NCBI GenBank assembly: GCA_000442015.1
Contig: KE561190.1
Coordinates: forward strand, 1 to 50,535
Length of the DNA stretch: 50,535 nucleotides
Origin: Rozella allomycis CSF55
Lineage: Eukaryota > Rozellomycota
Reading direction: 5' to 3'
Positions 1 to 10,456 of the stretch are shown piece after piece. The translations under genes were made by a program, and so were the position numbers. Numbering within the stretch: the stretch's first letter is position 1; each line of letters starts with the position of its first letter. The notes under the pieces were generated by a model, which did not search any database, was not told the DNA's origin, and was given only the letters and a program-made list of their open reading frames with translations.

Positions 1-2284
1 CGTGGATGTACTAAACAAGTCGATATGGATATTACAGACCCTATAAGCAGAGTTACCCAAAATAGGATTAGCAAACTTTATCTCCGGATGTCTTCCCATG
101 AAGAGAGCGTTGATCTTGGGGCGAAGCCTGAAGCGGAGGAATTTACTGTGCCTGTAGCAGAGCAGGAGGAGGACAAGGAGAGTATTTATGCGGACGAGGA
201 TATGGAGGAGATTGTGGGGGATATGGATCTGACCAAGAGCAAGGGCCCGAAGCTGGAGATGATTGGGGCTGAGGATGTTGATGAAAAGATTATGGTATTT
301 GCGAGGATCATGGCGAATACATGGAGAATCGGGATGGTAATCTGGTGGTGTTTGGTGGGATAGATTGTGCCGGTGAGAGAGCGTGATGAAACGATGCCAA
401 AGGTTCCGGACGATGCTATATTACTTAGACTGATTGATTCAGAAAACTAGTAAGTGAATGGCGAATGTTTGAGTTAGTTTGATTGCAAAGAGGGACCAAT
501 TGTTTCCGTTTCGACTTGACAAGGACCCGTACTTTTATTTTGCAAAGACGCAGCGTGATTATGTGCATAAAGAGGATGTGAGGCTGGCGGCTGATTACAT
601 TCGATATGGAATCCTGCCGGTGCATTTTAAGTGGGCAAAATTTGTTGATCAAAGAAACGCGCTGGTAAGATGAATATTAAGGTTTGATAGCCAACATCGC
701 CAATTGCAGTGAAATTGCAGAAAGTGCCGACGTCGTCGTCGCCTGATAGAAATTTTGATTTGAATGATAAAATTTACGATGACATTGTTGCCCAACTAGA
801 AAAGATTGAAATGAAGCAAGTAAATTGATTGTTTGGTTTTGAATAGTTTGTCAAGGATTTGTACAAGTTTATGGAGGCCAAAGGAAGGCCGATTAGCAAG
901 GTGCCTTCGTTGGGATATCAAGAGTTGGATTTGTTTAAATTGTATTGCCTTGTTGTTATGAGAGGAGGAATGGATGAAGTTTCACGGCAGCAATCGTGGA
1001 AAAATGTCTATCAAGATTTAGAAATTCCAACAATGTCAACCAGCGCTTCTTACAACACACGAACAAATTATAAAAAGTATTAAATTTTAATATTGAAAAT
1101 GAAGATTTCTTTATCTTTATGAATTGGAACATTTTGATGCAATGAAGCATAGAGTTTTAATGCCAGGGGAATTACTTTCAGATGATCCATCAGATGAAGG
1201 TAAAAAAAGATTGAAAATTTGAAAAGATGGATTTAAATTTTCTATGGGTTATTTTGTGCGAGTTATTAGTCTTGACAATAATGTCTATTTTGGAAAAGTA
1301 AATATTTACATTTACAATAAAAGATTTTGAGTAAACTGAAAAGACACGTGAATTTGTATTACATTAGTTACAATGGATGGGCAAGCAGTCACGACGAATG
1401 GGTCCCTGAAAGCCATTTACGAAATTTAGAAGATTCAGAAAGATCAAAACCCGAGCGACTTCAAAATCCAACGCCCAATAGATCCTCTAAAACAAATCAC
1501 ATTGTTGATTTCAATCAAGTTCAGCATTACCTCTATGGTGGAACTGAAGAAACAATGAAAAGATCAAAACGCATGTTTGATGAAAGCGAAGTGGATGATG
1601 TTGGAACACCAAAAAAGAAGAATAAAACTGCCAGTCCCTTAATCTCTAGAAAATCTCAAATCAAACCAAGATTCACTCAACAAAGAACAGCATCGAAATC
1701 TTTGTCTTCTTTTCTATCGGCATTAGAAGAAGACTTTTCAGACCATTCAGACACTGATTCAACAGTCTCTGAAGACTTTACACGAAAATCAACACGAAAC
1801 CCTCCCGTCCAAAAACCATCTTTACAAAGACCATCTCTAACAGCCAAAACAACCTCGCAATTCGATAAACTCCAGCAAATGATTCAACGATCAATTCTCG
1901 AAAACTGTTTATCCATAAACATCATCGACTCTTTCCTCGATAAGAAAATCCCAGTTCCCATGACTCCGCCCCGCTCCCTTTCCAACGACAATTTGATGCA
2001 AGGTCTAAGCCACGTCGGTAACACAAACTATACATCATCGTCACAAATGTTGTCGGTAACATATTTAATTCTACTAAATGCAGGTTTCAAACAAGAGGAG
2101 CATTGAAGAAGTGAGAAATAGCATTGCATCGCTGGAATTAACGCTAGATGAACTCAGAATGCAATACAAGGGGCAGTTGGAGTTGCTCAATTCTTTAAAG
2201 AAGAATAAACGACGAGGTTTGTCGAATGGAGAAGAAGATGGTGTTGAAATGGAGAGGTCGAAAAGGAAACCCCGTCGTCGGTAA
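1..2284 (+). CDS. ARID/chromo-barrel chromatin protein (ARID4/RBBP1-like), 5' end possibly outside window
   Basis: Seen: nine exons joined by introns 337-363, 450-477, 665-690, 820-846, 1077-1104, 1200-1226, 1298-1323 and 2056-2083 (26-28 nt each) give an open frame of 680 codons from the ATG at 25; the frame is also open upstream to base 1. Domains in order: an acidic N-terminus; a PWWP/Tudor-like stretch (about residues 95-150, with ILLRLIDSENY and LFPF); an ARID domain encoded by about 850-1140 (FVKDLYKFMEAKGRPISKVP, then LDLFKLYCLVVMRGGMDEVS); a chromo-barrel encoded by about 1230-1430 (LYYISYNGWASSHDEWVPE); a Ser/Lys-rich tail; and a C-terminal coiled coil ending in basic residues. Known: the Tudor/PWWP-ARID-chromo-barrel order is that of ARID4A/B, subunits of Sin3-HDAC complexes. 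Inference: a chromatin-reader subunit of a histone deacetylase complex. The ARID and chromo-barrel calls are firm; orthology to ARID4 is likely but untested. Confidence 0.8.
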
Positions 2285-2366
2285 TTGCGACAAACATTTT
2301 ACATTAAATAAATATACAAATATTTGCTTTAATATATTTTTATATACTTGTAATTTATCTTTTAAN

Positions 2367-3013
2367 ATAGTTTTGGCGAGCAAAGTATTCTAAGCGAATT
2401 TGATAGGAAATTGGGGATGCTGGGGGATTCATTGCAGGGGATTAAAAGTAGATTGGTCAATGGTTTGAAAGTGAATGATGAAAAGTTTGAAAATATTATT
2501 AAATGTATCCTGCTAATGTCCAACGAATTTAATCAAGACTTTAAAATAGATAACTCTAGTACAGAATATATGAAAAGGTATAGGGAAACATCAGCACAAG
2601 TATCCAAACTGTTCTTTGACTCTGAATCCCTAGTCGAGGCCGAAATTTATTCACAGCTGGTTAATCCACAAATAGTTTGTGTTTCTTCCGCAATGGAAAA
2701 GCTTTTAATCGAGAGCGCAATAGAATTGGCTAGAAGAGTTAGTTTCAATGAGTGCTTTTATTCGTTAGCGGTTGATGGCAAGTTGTTTATTTGTTACAGG
2801 AATGGTCAAAATGTTACTAGATTATACTTGGAGATGAACCGGACTTATGAATCTGTTAATGACTATGAAAATGAAAGTGACAATTTTTTCAGGGTAGAAT
2901 GGGACGGCGCTAGAGTTGCATGCAATAGTGAAAGTGAAGGATTAGATCTGCAAATGCTCGATGAGGGGTTGTTTATGTTGAAAGAGTGCCTGAATGCGTT
3001 AAAGAAGTGGTAG
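2367..3013 (+). CDS. unknown protein, 5'-truncated by contig join
   Basis: Open from the single N at 2366 to a stop at 3011-3013. The frame is already open at the join (FGEQSILSEFDRKL precedes the first internal Met), so the N-terminus is missing. About 215 residues are visible: helical, slightly acidic, ending in LKECLNALKKW. I do not recognise the family. The leading and trailing helices are loosely reminiscent of the C-terminal helical domain of Atg1/ULK kinases, but no kinase domain is present here and I do not assert that. The 270 bp between this stop and the next gene are AT-rich with no supported feature. Confidence 0.55.
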
Positions 3014-3283
3014 GTAAGTTGCAGGAGGTTGACAATGGAAATAAGGTGAATTAAAAATAAAATAGCTTTAATACTAGTCTTTATGTTTTATATCTTGTTT
3101 TTATCTTTTAAGTATTAAGGATGGGGTAATTCATTGATTCAATATTCATTTGTTATATTGAAAGTCTAAAAAAGTGAGATAAACTGCATCTAAAATCTAT
3201 AAAAAAACATAAGATAAAGAAATAGATAGAGAAATATTAGAACTTACGAATATTTAAATGTAGAAATTAAATCGGATGATCTA

Positions 3284-5263
3284 TCACACCAATGCAAATA
3301 TGACAGTTCTAAATTCTAATAAATCGGAGGCGTACCAGAGATTCACTTCTAAGAGAGAAATATTCGTAAAGTTCATCGTATTATTTGGGCGAACNTATTT
3401 CTTTGATTCAAGTTTGAATTTATGCTTCGGCGGACAAGGTGGCTTTTCAGGCACAATAGTCCAATTTTTGGAATAACATTTCCCATCCCTCCCATCAACA
3501 ATCGTGCATTGAACAAAAACCTGGTCATTTATACCCTGCTGAATAAACCTAAATACATCCTCCTTGTTAAAACACGGCTGATCAATGAAAATAGATTTAA
3601 ACGATTTGTATTTCTGCAGAAACGACGACCAGATATCTTGAAAATTGCAAAAAATACTCTTAAAAAAGAATGACAAGACATCCTTTTCAAAGCACACACC
3701 GCTTCCTTCAATTTCGTAGCCGTGCAATGAATACTTTTTGAGATTGGATAAAACTTTTGTTTTGGGAATTAATTCTTTACCATCAGAGTTTTTGGCGCCA
3801 AATGATTCTAAAAGTTTTTGGATTTTTCTGGAATTGCAAATGTCTAAAACAGTTTCGTCGTCTTCATTTAAAATGTTTGGATTGGCGTTGTGTTCAAGCA
3901 AAATTTTTACAATGTCAAAAAATCCATTTTCAACTGCATCGTGAAGTGGAGTTTCTTTGTAAATCGATTGAATGTTAACGTTGATGTTGTCTTGTGCAAG
4001 TAACGCTGTAACAATCTCTAGTGAGCCATTAACGCACGCATCATGCAAGGGAGTGTAGCTTGCATTACAGACTGCATTTACATTGGCGCCATTAGACAAC
4101 AATTCTTTGACTTTTTTTAGATTTCCTTTTAAACAATATTTATGTAAAAGAGTTCGACCAGTTTTATCTTTGAAATGAACATCCAAAGGCTTTGAATTCT
4201 CATTAGATGAAATTACAGGGGTATTAGGCTCAAAATTGAATTCGTCTTTTTCTTCTTCCTTTGGTTTCTTTGGTGTCCTTGATAGCCTCGATGGTTTCTC
4301 TTCCTGAAAAATCTCTTCTGAATGGCGTTTCCTTTTCGATGAATAAACTGCAACTTTTTCATAACTCGCAATCATTTGTAAAAGTTTTCTCTCTTCTCTC
4401 GTAAGCCCAGAATTCGTATATTCAGACGAAAGCGAATTCAACTTTTTCTTCCGTTGTGGTTTTTCAATCTCAGGTAAATCTTCATCAAACTCTTTAAATA
4501 TTTCATAAATGTGTGGAGATGCTAAAGAAAAACTTGTATTTCCATTCAAATCAGTGGCTTGAATATCCGCGCCAAATTCCAACAATTTTCTTAAAACATT
4601 TTCACTTGACAATAATACAGAATTATGCAATGGTGAATATCCTTTTTCTTCACATCGTTTTGTTATCGAAGCGTTTCTATCCAACAAATAATCCACAACA
4701 TTCAACTGGCCATGAAAACAAGCTTCATGCAACGGAGTCGTCCCACATTCATCCACTAAATCAACATCCATATTTTCTTCTTCAATAAACTTTTTAACTT
4801 GCCACAAATCTCCCTGGGCAGCTGCAATATGCAAAACACCCTTCCTTCTACTCTTCCTACCCACAAAATACTCTATTAAATCAACAACACTCTTCTCCGT
4901 TGCATACTCCACAGCCATTTTCCCATTCTCATCAACAGCTTCTGGCAGCGCCCCATACCTCAACAAAATTCTTACAACATCCAGATTCCCACAAATACAC
5001 GCTTCTTTCAACGCAGTTGTTTTCTCTTCAGAAAGAACATCAGGATCAATACCCGTTTCAAGAATTCTCTGCACTGCGCGCGATTGGTTCAATCGGGTCG
5101 CCCTGAAAAGTTTTTTGATATCGTCCAACGCTCGTCCTTTGCGTTTTGACCATGGTTTTGTTCGTATTATCGTCGCTTGCTGCGGTGAATCGGGTGGTGA
5201 CGTTAACGTCGTCGAAGTCGGTGGAGAAGTTAAATTATCAGGACTATAGTCTGGAAGAGACAT
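3284..5263 (-). CDS. ankyrin-repeat protein (Hos4/ANKRD11-like), crosses a contig join near its 3' end
   Basis: A single long frame of about 659 codons from ATG at 5263. The N-terminus is Ser/Thr/Pro-rich, followed by basic WSKRKGR. A first ankyrin block covers about residues 50-260 (GVLHIAAAQGDL, GTTPLHEACFHGQLNVVDYL). A charged, Lys/Glu-rich linker follows, then a second block at about 365-470 (GRTLLHKYCLKGNL, YTPLHDACVNGSLEIV, ETPLHDAVENGFFDIVKILL), and an unrecognised C-terminal domain with several Cys. Known: this TPLHDA-rich repeat style with a charged linker occurs in fungal Hos4 (Set3 deacetylase complex) and animal ANKRD11/12; orthology is only suggested. The N at 3395 lies inside the frame, so the last 36 codons (to 3284) may belong to a different contig and are unreliable. 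The frame is intron-free, unlike most neighbours. Confidence 0.75.
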   Translation of the reverse strand: MSLPDYSPDNLTSPPTSTTLTSPPDSPQQATIIRTKPWSKRKGRALDDIKKLFRATRLNQSRAVQRILETGIDPDVLSEEKTTALKEACICGNLDVVRILLRYGALPEAVDENGKMAVEYATEKSVVDLIEYFVGRKSRRKGVLHIAAAQGDLWQVKKFIEEENMDVDLVDECGTTPLHEACFHGQLNVVDYLLDRNASITKRCEEKGYSPLHNSVLLSSENVLRKLLEFGADIQATDLNGNTSFSLASPHIYEIFKEFDEDLPEIEKPQRKKKLNSLSSEYTNSGLTREERKLLQMIASYEKVAVYSSKRKRHSEEIFQEEKPSRLSRTPKKPKEEEKDEFNFEPNTPVISSNENSKPLDVHFKDKTGRTLLHKYCLKGNLKKVKELLSNGANVNAVCNASYTPLHDACVNGSLEIVTALLAQDNINVNIQSIYKETPLHDAVENGFFDIVKILLEHNANPNILNEDDETVLDICNSRKIQKLLESFGAKNSDGKELIPKTKVLSNLKKYSLHGYEIEGSGVCFEKDVLSFFFKSIFCNFQDIWSSFLQKYKSFKSIFIDQPCFNKEDVFRFIQQGINDQVFVQCTIVDGRDGKCYSKNWTIVPEKPPCPPKHKFKLESKKXVRPNNTMNFTNISLLEVNLWYASDLLEFRTVIFALV

Positions 5264-5518
5264 TAGTGGCTTGGTGTGAAGAAATTGGTTTTAAACCTTT
5301 TTCATCTAAGATCATAGTAGTTATTGCTCGATTAATGATAATGAAAATTAACAACTTTTGAACTATCTACCTATCAGGGACCGAAATCTGTTCAAGTCAA
5401 TTTTCGTGATTAATAAATTTTCAAATGAATGAATTCTATTGTTTTACTAATAAAGTAAAAATGTTCCACGATTAGGTGTCTTGAAGCTATTTTTAGCTTC
5501 CCCTTTGTTTCATCATAA

Positions 5519-6365
5519 ATGCTCAAAGTAGCAAACTATGTGTTTTTATTAACAATCTTAACATTATCATGGACCTTCCCTACACCTCCAGTTGCTGCTT
5601 CCCGAATCGCCCAAAGAGTAATACAAAGAATGCCAATGGCAGTTCCATCCATTGGAAGGCTACATGTAGGCAGTGCAAGACTACTGTCTCAAACATCAAG
5701 TCCAATGAATCCACAATTATCTCGGACAATGCTAACAGGATTTCTGCAAAAGCAGCAAGGAACCAATAATGCAAGTAAGAGGTCAAAATTTTAGTAATGT
5801 AGATTTGTTGGCAACAAATGCGGACGGTATACCCAAAGTAGATACTGGTAATTAGATAAAAATATACATGATAGGTGTCACTGGCGCCTTTGATAAGGAA
5901 ATGTTGAGAGGCGCCTTTCAAAAGAGTCAAATAGAAACGCCAATTAAAAATGATAACGACCAAATTGATAAGAGAAATCATCGGTATGAAAAGACACTCG
6001 AGATTACTAGTTATGGGGACCAAAGTAATAGAGTGTCTGGTATGAAAGAAAAACTCGATATGGATAAAATAATGCAAACGTTCAAGGATCAAGGATCAAA
6101 GTCAAAGTCAGAAACAGACCAAAATACTAAAACCGATACCACTCAAAATGAAAAATTGAAATCTTTTGATCAACACAAAAAGATACCAAAGTCTGCTAAG
6201 ACTCAAAGAGAGAAGTCAGGAAGTGAAAGGCTTTTCAATATCGTGAGAAATCCTACCTTGGAGCCAAAAATGACAGTTGAACCTAATAATAGTTTGGCAA
6301 GTATGAAGTTGAATGCAAATGCATTNAAATTAAAATTAACATTAGATATTAGAAATAAATGCTGA
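5519..6365 (+). CDS. secreted, Lys/Ser-rich low-complexity protein, interrupted by contig join
   Basis: ATG at 5519 starts a clear signal peptide (LKVANYVFLLTILTLSWTFP, then Ala/Pro-rich). Introns 5775-5802 (28 nt) and 5848-5874 (27 nt) join the first exon to a short exon and then to a long hydrophilic exon in one frame. The mature part is polar, rich in Lys, Asp, Gln, Ser and Thr, with almost no cysteine. The single N at 6326 falls near the end, so the final dozen codons and the stop at 6363-6365 are uncertain. No domain recognised. Inference: an exported or wall-associated protein; in a parasitic zoosporic fungus it could be a host-interaction candidate, but nothing in the sequence proves that. 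Intron placement and signal peptide are well supported; function is unknown. Confidence 0.65.
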
Positions 6366-6423
6366 AGGTTTTGAACTTTTAAGGTTTAGGTGTTAAAAAA
6401 GAAAAATTCGGTTATAAATTTTT

Positions 6424-7847
6424 ATGACAGAAAAGAAATACACAGTCATCTACGATAACAAAGAATATAAACTATTAATGGATGATTTGATCTCCATGAG
6501 CCGAAATTTTCAATACCTGCTGGAAATAGGAAAGGAGATAGATGAAATATTCATCTTTGGTGTTGATCAACCACCTGGTGCGTTAAAAACCTCTAAGAAG
6601 TATCACTTTGTCAGTAAGCTTGGCTTTATCAAGAAAATTAGGATTTGGATATGACCACGTGGATAAAATAATTGAGGATAGAGCCCTCTTAAGAGAGCAA
6701 AAGAAACAACAATTATTTGAACAAGCTACGAAGGAAGCAATATTATATGCAAGAAGACTGAAAAAAAGAAAGAAGAAAGAAAAACAGAGACTGCGAAAAG
6801 CAGAGAAAAATCAAGTCAATTTTAATTAAATTATTGACGTAGATTGTGGAGAAGGAAAGTTCCGTCACTAATGAAATCGAACAAGTCAATCAGGCCGTGG
6901 AAGTTGAAGCTGAACATTTACCTTCATTACCTGAAGTTCATATTTCGGAGGAGAATTTTAAGATTGGTTTACCAAAAGGATTAAATCCCCCAATACTAAA
7001 CAAATTAGTTCCGTTGAAAGCGGAGTCTATTGTTGAAGCGCTTAAACAGTTAAGTAAAGAAGCGAGTGAATATTTAAGCTGGAGATGTAAATTTGAACCT
7101 CAAGAACATATGATGAAGATATCCTTAGAATTGGATCTTATAGAGTGGATTATGAAGTATGAAGATAAGATTGGATCACAAAATATCGGTCAAGACATTC
7201 ACGTTTTAGTCGATTACATTGATAACTTTATTTCTTCTCAGTATAAACTCCACATGGAAGAGCAAGAGAAAATTAACGTAATTATGACATTGACTGATGA
7301 AATGATCGAATCGAGAAATTGTAAATCAGCCCAGGTGAATTTGATCAAGAGTAAAGATAACTATAAATTACTCGTTCCTTTTGGTTCCACATGTGGATTG
7401 ATAGCAATTGAAGTACCAGGAGATGAAGAGGCCCCCAGCCAGGATTTTGCAAATATGAAGTCTTTTTGGGAATTTGTGTTAGATTGTATGGAATATATCG
7501 AAAATAAATGCAGCTCACGTGTTCTTTATCTTATCATGCATAGCGGAAGGCGGGTAAATGAAACTCGAAGATGCGCCTTCAGCAATATGCATGTTCATTT
7601 CTTGTTATCCCCGGAAGCGCATAAAATAGAAGCTTTTAGGGACTTAAACACTGAATACGATTTCAATCGGCTGGAAAGTATTCAAAGGTTACAGATGTAC
7701 ACTGCTAAATTTTCTAGAATTGCAGTAAAGAAAGAAATTGAGAAATTAGAAAGTAAAATTAATGCAATAAATCTTGAGATCGGCGATGTGCGATATGAAA
7801 TTATAGATTCCTTTACGGAGGTTTATTCTCATCTAAAGATTCAATAA
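6424..7847 (+). CDS. unknown charged/coiled-coil protein of 455 aa
   Basis: ATG at 6424. Two introns, 6614-6641 and 6815-6842 (both 28 nt), fuse three open frames into one of exactly 455 codons. The second intron has a weaker GTCAAT donor, but its length, TTGAC branch-like motif and phase match the other introns, and the following frame has no ATG of its own. Visible parts: a polar N-terminal segment, a strongly basic coiled coil (RRLKKRKKKEKQRLRK) at about residues 100-120, an acidic linker, a long globular part (LIEWIMKYEDK; VLYLIMHSGRRVNETRR; NMHVHFLLSPEAHKIEAF) and a C-terminal coiled coil (IEKLESKINAINLEI). No family recognised. If the second intron is not used it would split into a 5' protein of about 124 aa and a 3' one lacking a start, which seems less likely. 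Confidence 0.65.
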
Positions 7848-8013
7848 AATGGATTTCATTTTTCAGTATTCTTGCTTAAACACAAATCTTACGATGTTCA
7901 GCCATTCCTGCGAAATTCCAATCGATCATTGTTACTAATCTTTACTAAAATTTACATAGTTTAACGTACCAAGTGTCAAAGTATCTAAATAAGAGAATTG
8001 TAATTTCCAAAAT

Positions 8014-9628
8014 ATGGAACCTCGAAAACGGGTGTGTAAATTTTTCTTTTCTTCCTCGGGTTGCAAAAAAGGAGACAATTGCGAGTTTTTACACGAAAGA
8101 CCTAAAAGAATACCTGTCGCTAAACCAAAGAACCACGATTCCAGACTTCAACAGGATGTCGCATTTTTAGAACGTAAATATAGCGTCGAGACTTTGGAAA
8201 AGTACTATATCATGATTTGGATTATAGGGATAAGTACATATATGAGATAAGCTTTCAAATTAATGATCCTGACTTTCCTTTTGATATTGAAAAGATCCAA
8301 TTGAGGGTCAAGCTGCAAGAAAAAGATCCATACAATATAATAGTGGATGACTATAATATTCCAGAAAATATTGCAGAGTAACAGTGTTAGGCTGAAGATT
8401 TAGGAATATGAACAATGCCATTCAGAGAACTGTTGAAATACTTCATGGCCATAAAGAGCCTTATATTTCAACATTTTTTCAATGGTTAGATCGATCTCTT
8501 TCCTCAATTATGGTAATTCAATGTCCAAAGTTAAAATTTGTATCCTTTTCGAAAAACGACAATGAAAAACAAGAGAGACGAGTTGAAGTGGAACTGAAGC
8601 CTGAATCAAATCCAAATAACATAGAAAACGGAAAAAAAGAAATATCTAATGATGAAATTGAATCTCTTTCATTAAATGATGCACATGAAAATACCACTGC
8701 GGATGTACATTCAATACGCTGGACCTTTCGTGACATTACGTTAATGCCGACAGAATCAAAAACTTCAAACATTTCACTTTTATCAGTTCGCGGAATGTCA
8801 TTGAGTGTGCAATGCTCTAGATGCAAACATCAAACAGATTACACAATTCAGTTCTTTTCAGTTGACCTTGTCTTTGATTGTGGAAAATGTAAACAAAAAC
8901 TTGCTGTCCACGCTGTGGCGAATCTTGCGCATGTGAATGACATGAGATTAACTACCATTCATGTGTCTGAATGCATTCCTGTTATTTTTCTAAAGGGAAA
9001 TTTCGCACTCTCTTGCTCTAATTGCATTACAGAAAATCAAAAGCCAAGAATTGTTGATATAAAACCAAATACAAATTATACATTTCAATGCTTTTCTTGC
9101 CACACTAACATGAGCTTGTTACTTTCAGATTTCGACTGGAAGTATCGCCAGGGAGTAAGTGCCCCCAAAGTATTTGTTGGTCAACCTAAGAAGGATAAAC
9201 AATTAATAAAATTTTCTATTGGCGAACCTCTTCCAGATCATGGAGCTTGTAAACATTACAGGAAAAGCTTTCGTTGGTTTCGATTTCCTTGCTGCGGAAA
9301 AGTGTATCCTTGCGACATTTGTCATCAAGAAAATTCAGATGGTCATGAAATGATGGTAATAAATACAATTACATTCAATATAAGTGGGCCACACAGGTAA
9401 TTTGTGGGTACTGTTCTCGTGCATCGCATGTATCCAAAGACGAATGCACTTGCGGCCATGTTTTCACCATGAAACGATCTTCACACTGGGAAGGAGGTAT
9501 TTTGTCGTTTATTTCATAATTAAGGCAAGGGAATGAGAGACAAGAATGTGATGTCCAGAAAAGATACTCAAAAGTATAAGAATCTTTCGAAAACGGTCTC
9601 CAACGCAAAGCTCAAAAGAAGCTCATAG
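8014..9628 (+). CDS. CCCH plus CHY zinc-finger protein
   Basis: ATG at 8014; introns 8202-8227, 8378-8403, 9356-9384 and 9497-9524 give 501 codons ending at TAG 9626-9628. The N-terminus carries a CCCH finger (CKFFFSSSGCKKGDNCEFLH; C-x8-C-x5-C-x3-H). The middle has scattered CxxC pairs (CSRCKH, CGKCKQ, CSNC, CFSC). The C-terminal third is a CHY-type zinc finger: GACKHYRKSFRWFRFPCCGK, then CDICHQENSDGHEM, then after an intron WATQVICGYCSR and CTCGHVF. It ends with the basic WEGGKGMRDK motif typical of fungal members. Known: CHY fingers bind several zinc ions and occur in Hot13 and in larger fungal proteins paired with CCCH; biochemical roles of the larger form are poorly defined. Inference: RNA- or protein-binding zinc protein. 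Confidence 0.88.
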
Positions 9629-9720
9629 TTGAATCAACCATAGGTTATTTGTAACTTTTACAGAGAATGAATTTGAATAATTGACAATAATAAACGAATT
9701 AAAATAGGTTTAACTTTACC

Positions 9721-9909
9721 ATGCATTCATATTTTATATTTATATTTAACAAGTATTACCTACAATATTATATTGTCTTTAGATCTTTAAATCAAGCCAC
9801 ACATGAGTACGTGAATCTATTGGTGCCCCATGCAAAATTTTGCACCAATGACAAGTGCCATATTTTTAGATGTTCACGTTCTTGCCGAATATATAAACTC
9901 TTGAAATAG
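9721..9909 (+). CDS. possible small cysteine-containing peptide gene
   Basis: ATG at 9721, stop at 9907-9909. A 30-nt GT..AG segment (9752-9781) inside the frame could be an intron without changing frame, giving 62 or 52 residues. The C-terminal half has four cysteines (FCTNDKCHIFRCSRSCRIY; C-x4-C-x4-C-x3-C). The N-terminal half is hydrophobic and aromatic and could act as a signal or anchor. It lies between the CHY gene and a secreted-protein gene on the same strand. No homology recognised; a chance ORF in AT-rich DNA is quite possible. Confidence 0.3.
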   Translation: MHSYFIFIFNKYYLQYYIVFRSLNQATHEYVNLLVPHAKFCTNDKCHIFRCSRSCRIYKLLK

Positions 9910-9921
9910 AAAAAAACAAAT

Positions 9922-10422
9922 ATGAAATCATACCTCTCATTCATTTTAGCATCGGCTATTTCTTTCAGCAGATGCGTTCCTCAAATGGGGTTACCGCAAT
10001 CTACGTTTTTCATGGATTCTGGTATTCCAAATAATTCTAATCCTTTAAATCATAATGAGGCAATATATCATTGTGCATCTTCTCAACGACTGGCTGCATT
10101 TGATGAAAAAATGGAAATACTTGAAACAGCCCCTGGAATACCGATTTGTCTACCACGCACAAGGAAAGCTGCTGGCTGCATAGCTTATATACCCACCAAA
10201 TATCAATCATATACTTGGAGAACTGACAGATGCATTACTTTTGATGGCCACGTTAAAGAATTGATCGATTGCAGCGGTGGTCTGTGCAAAGGTGACATAC
10301 AATCAAGAGAAGTACAAGATTCTTCAATCGATTCCGATTTCGATGGCAATGAACATGGACATAGATTTCTCTTAATTGGAGGACCCGTTATCCGCGTGAA
10401 GGCTGTGATTAGACGACGATAA
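9922..10422 (+). CDS. small secreted cysteine-containing protein, 166 aa
   Basis: ATG at 9922, intron-free, stop at 10420-10422. Signal peptide KSYLSFILASAISFSRC with a likely cleavage site near residue 18-20. The mature part has spaced cysteines (YHCASSQR, IPICLPR, AGCIAYIP, DRCITFDG, IDCSGGLCKGD) consistent with extracellular disulfides, an acidic stretch, and a C-terminal hydrophobic/basic segment (LLIGGPVIRVKAVIRRR). No family recognised. The convergent SRP68 gene ends about 35 bp downstream. Inference: exported protein of unknown role; an effector-like function is only a possibility in a parasitic lineage. Confidence 0.6.
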   Translation: MKSYLSFILASAISFSRCVPQMGLPQSTFFMDSGIPNNSNPLNHNEAIYHCASSQRLAAFDEKMEILETAPGIPICLPRTRKAAGCIAYIPTKYQSYTWRTDRCITFDGHVKELIDCSGGLCKGDIQSREVQDSSIDSDFDGNEHGHRFLLIGGPVIRVKAVIRRR

Positions 10423-10456
10423 TAGAAAAGAAGCACTTCAATAAAAAATATTTATT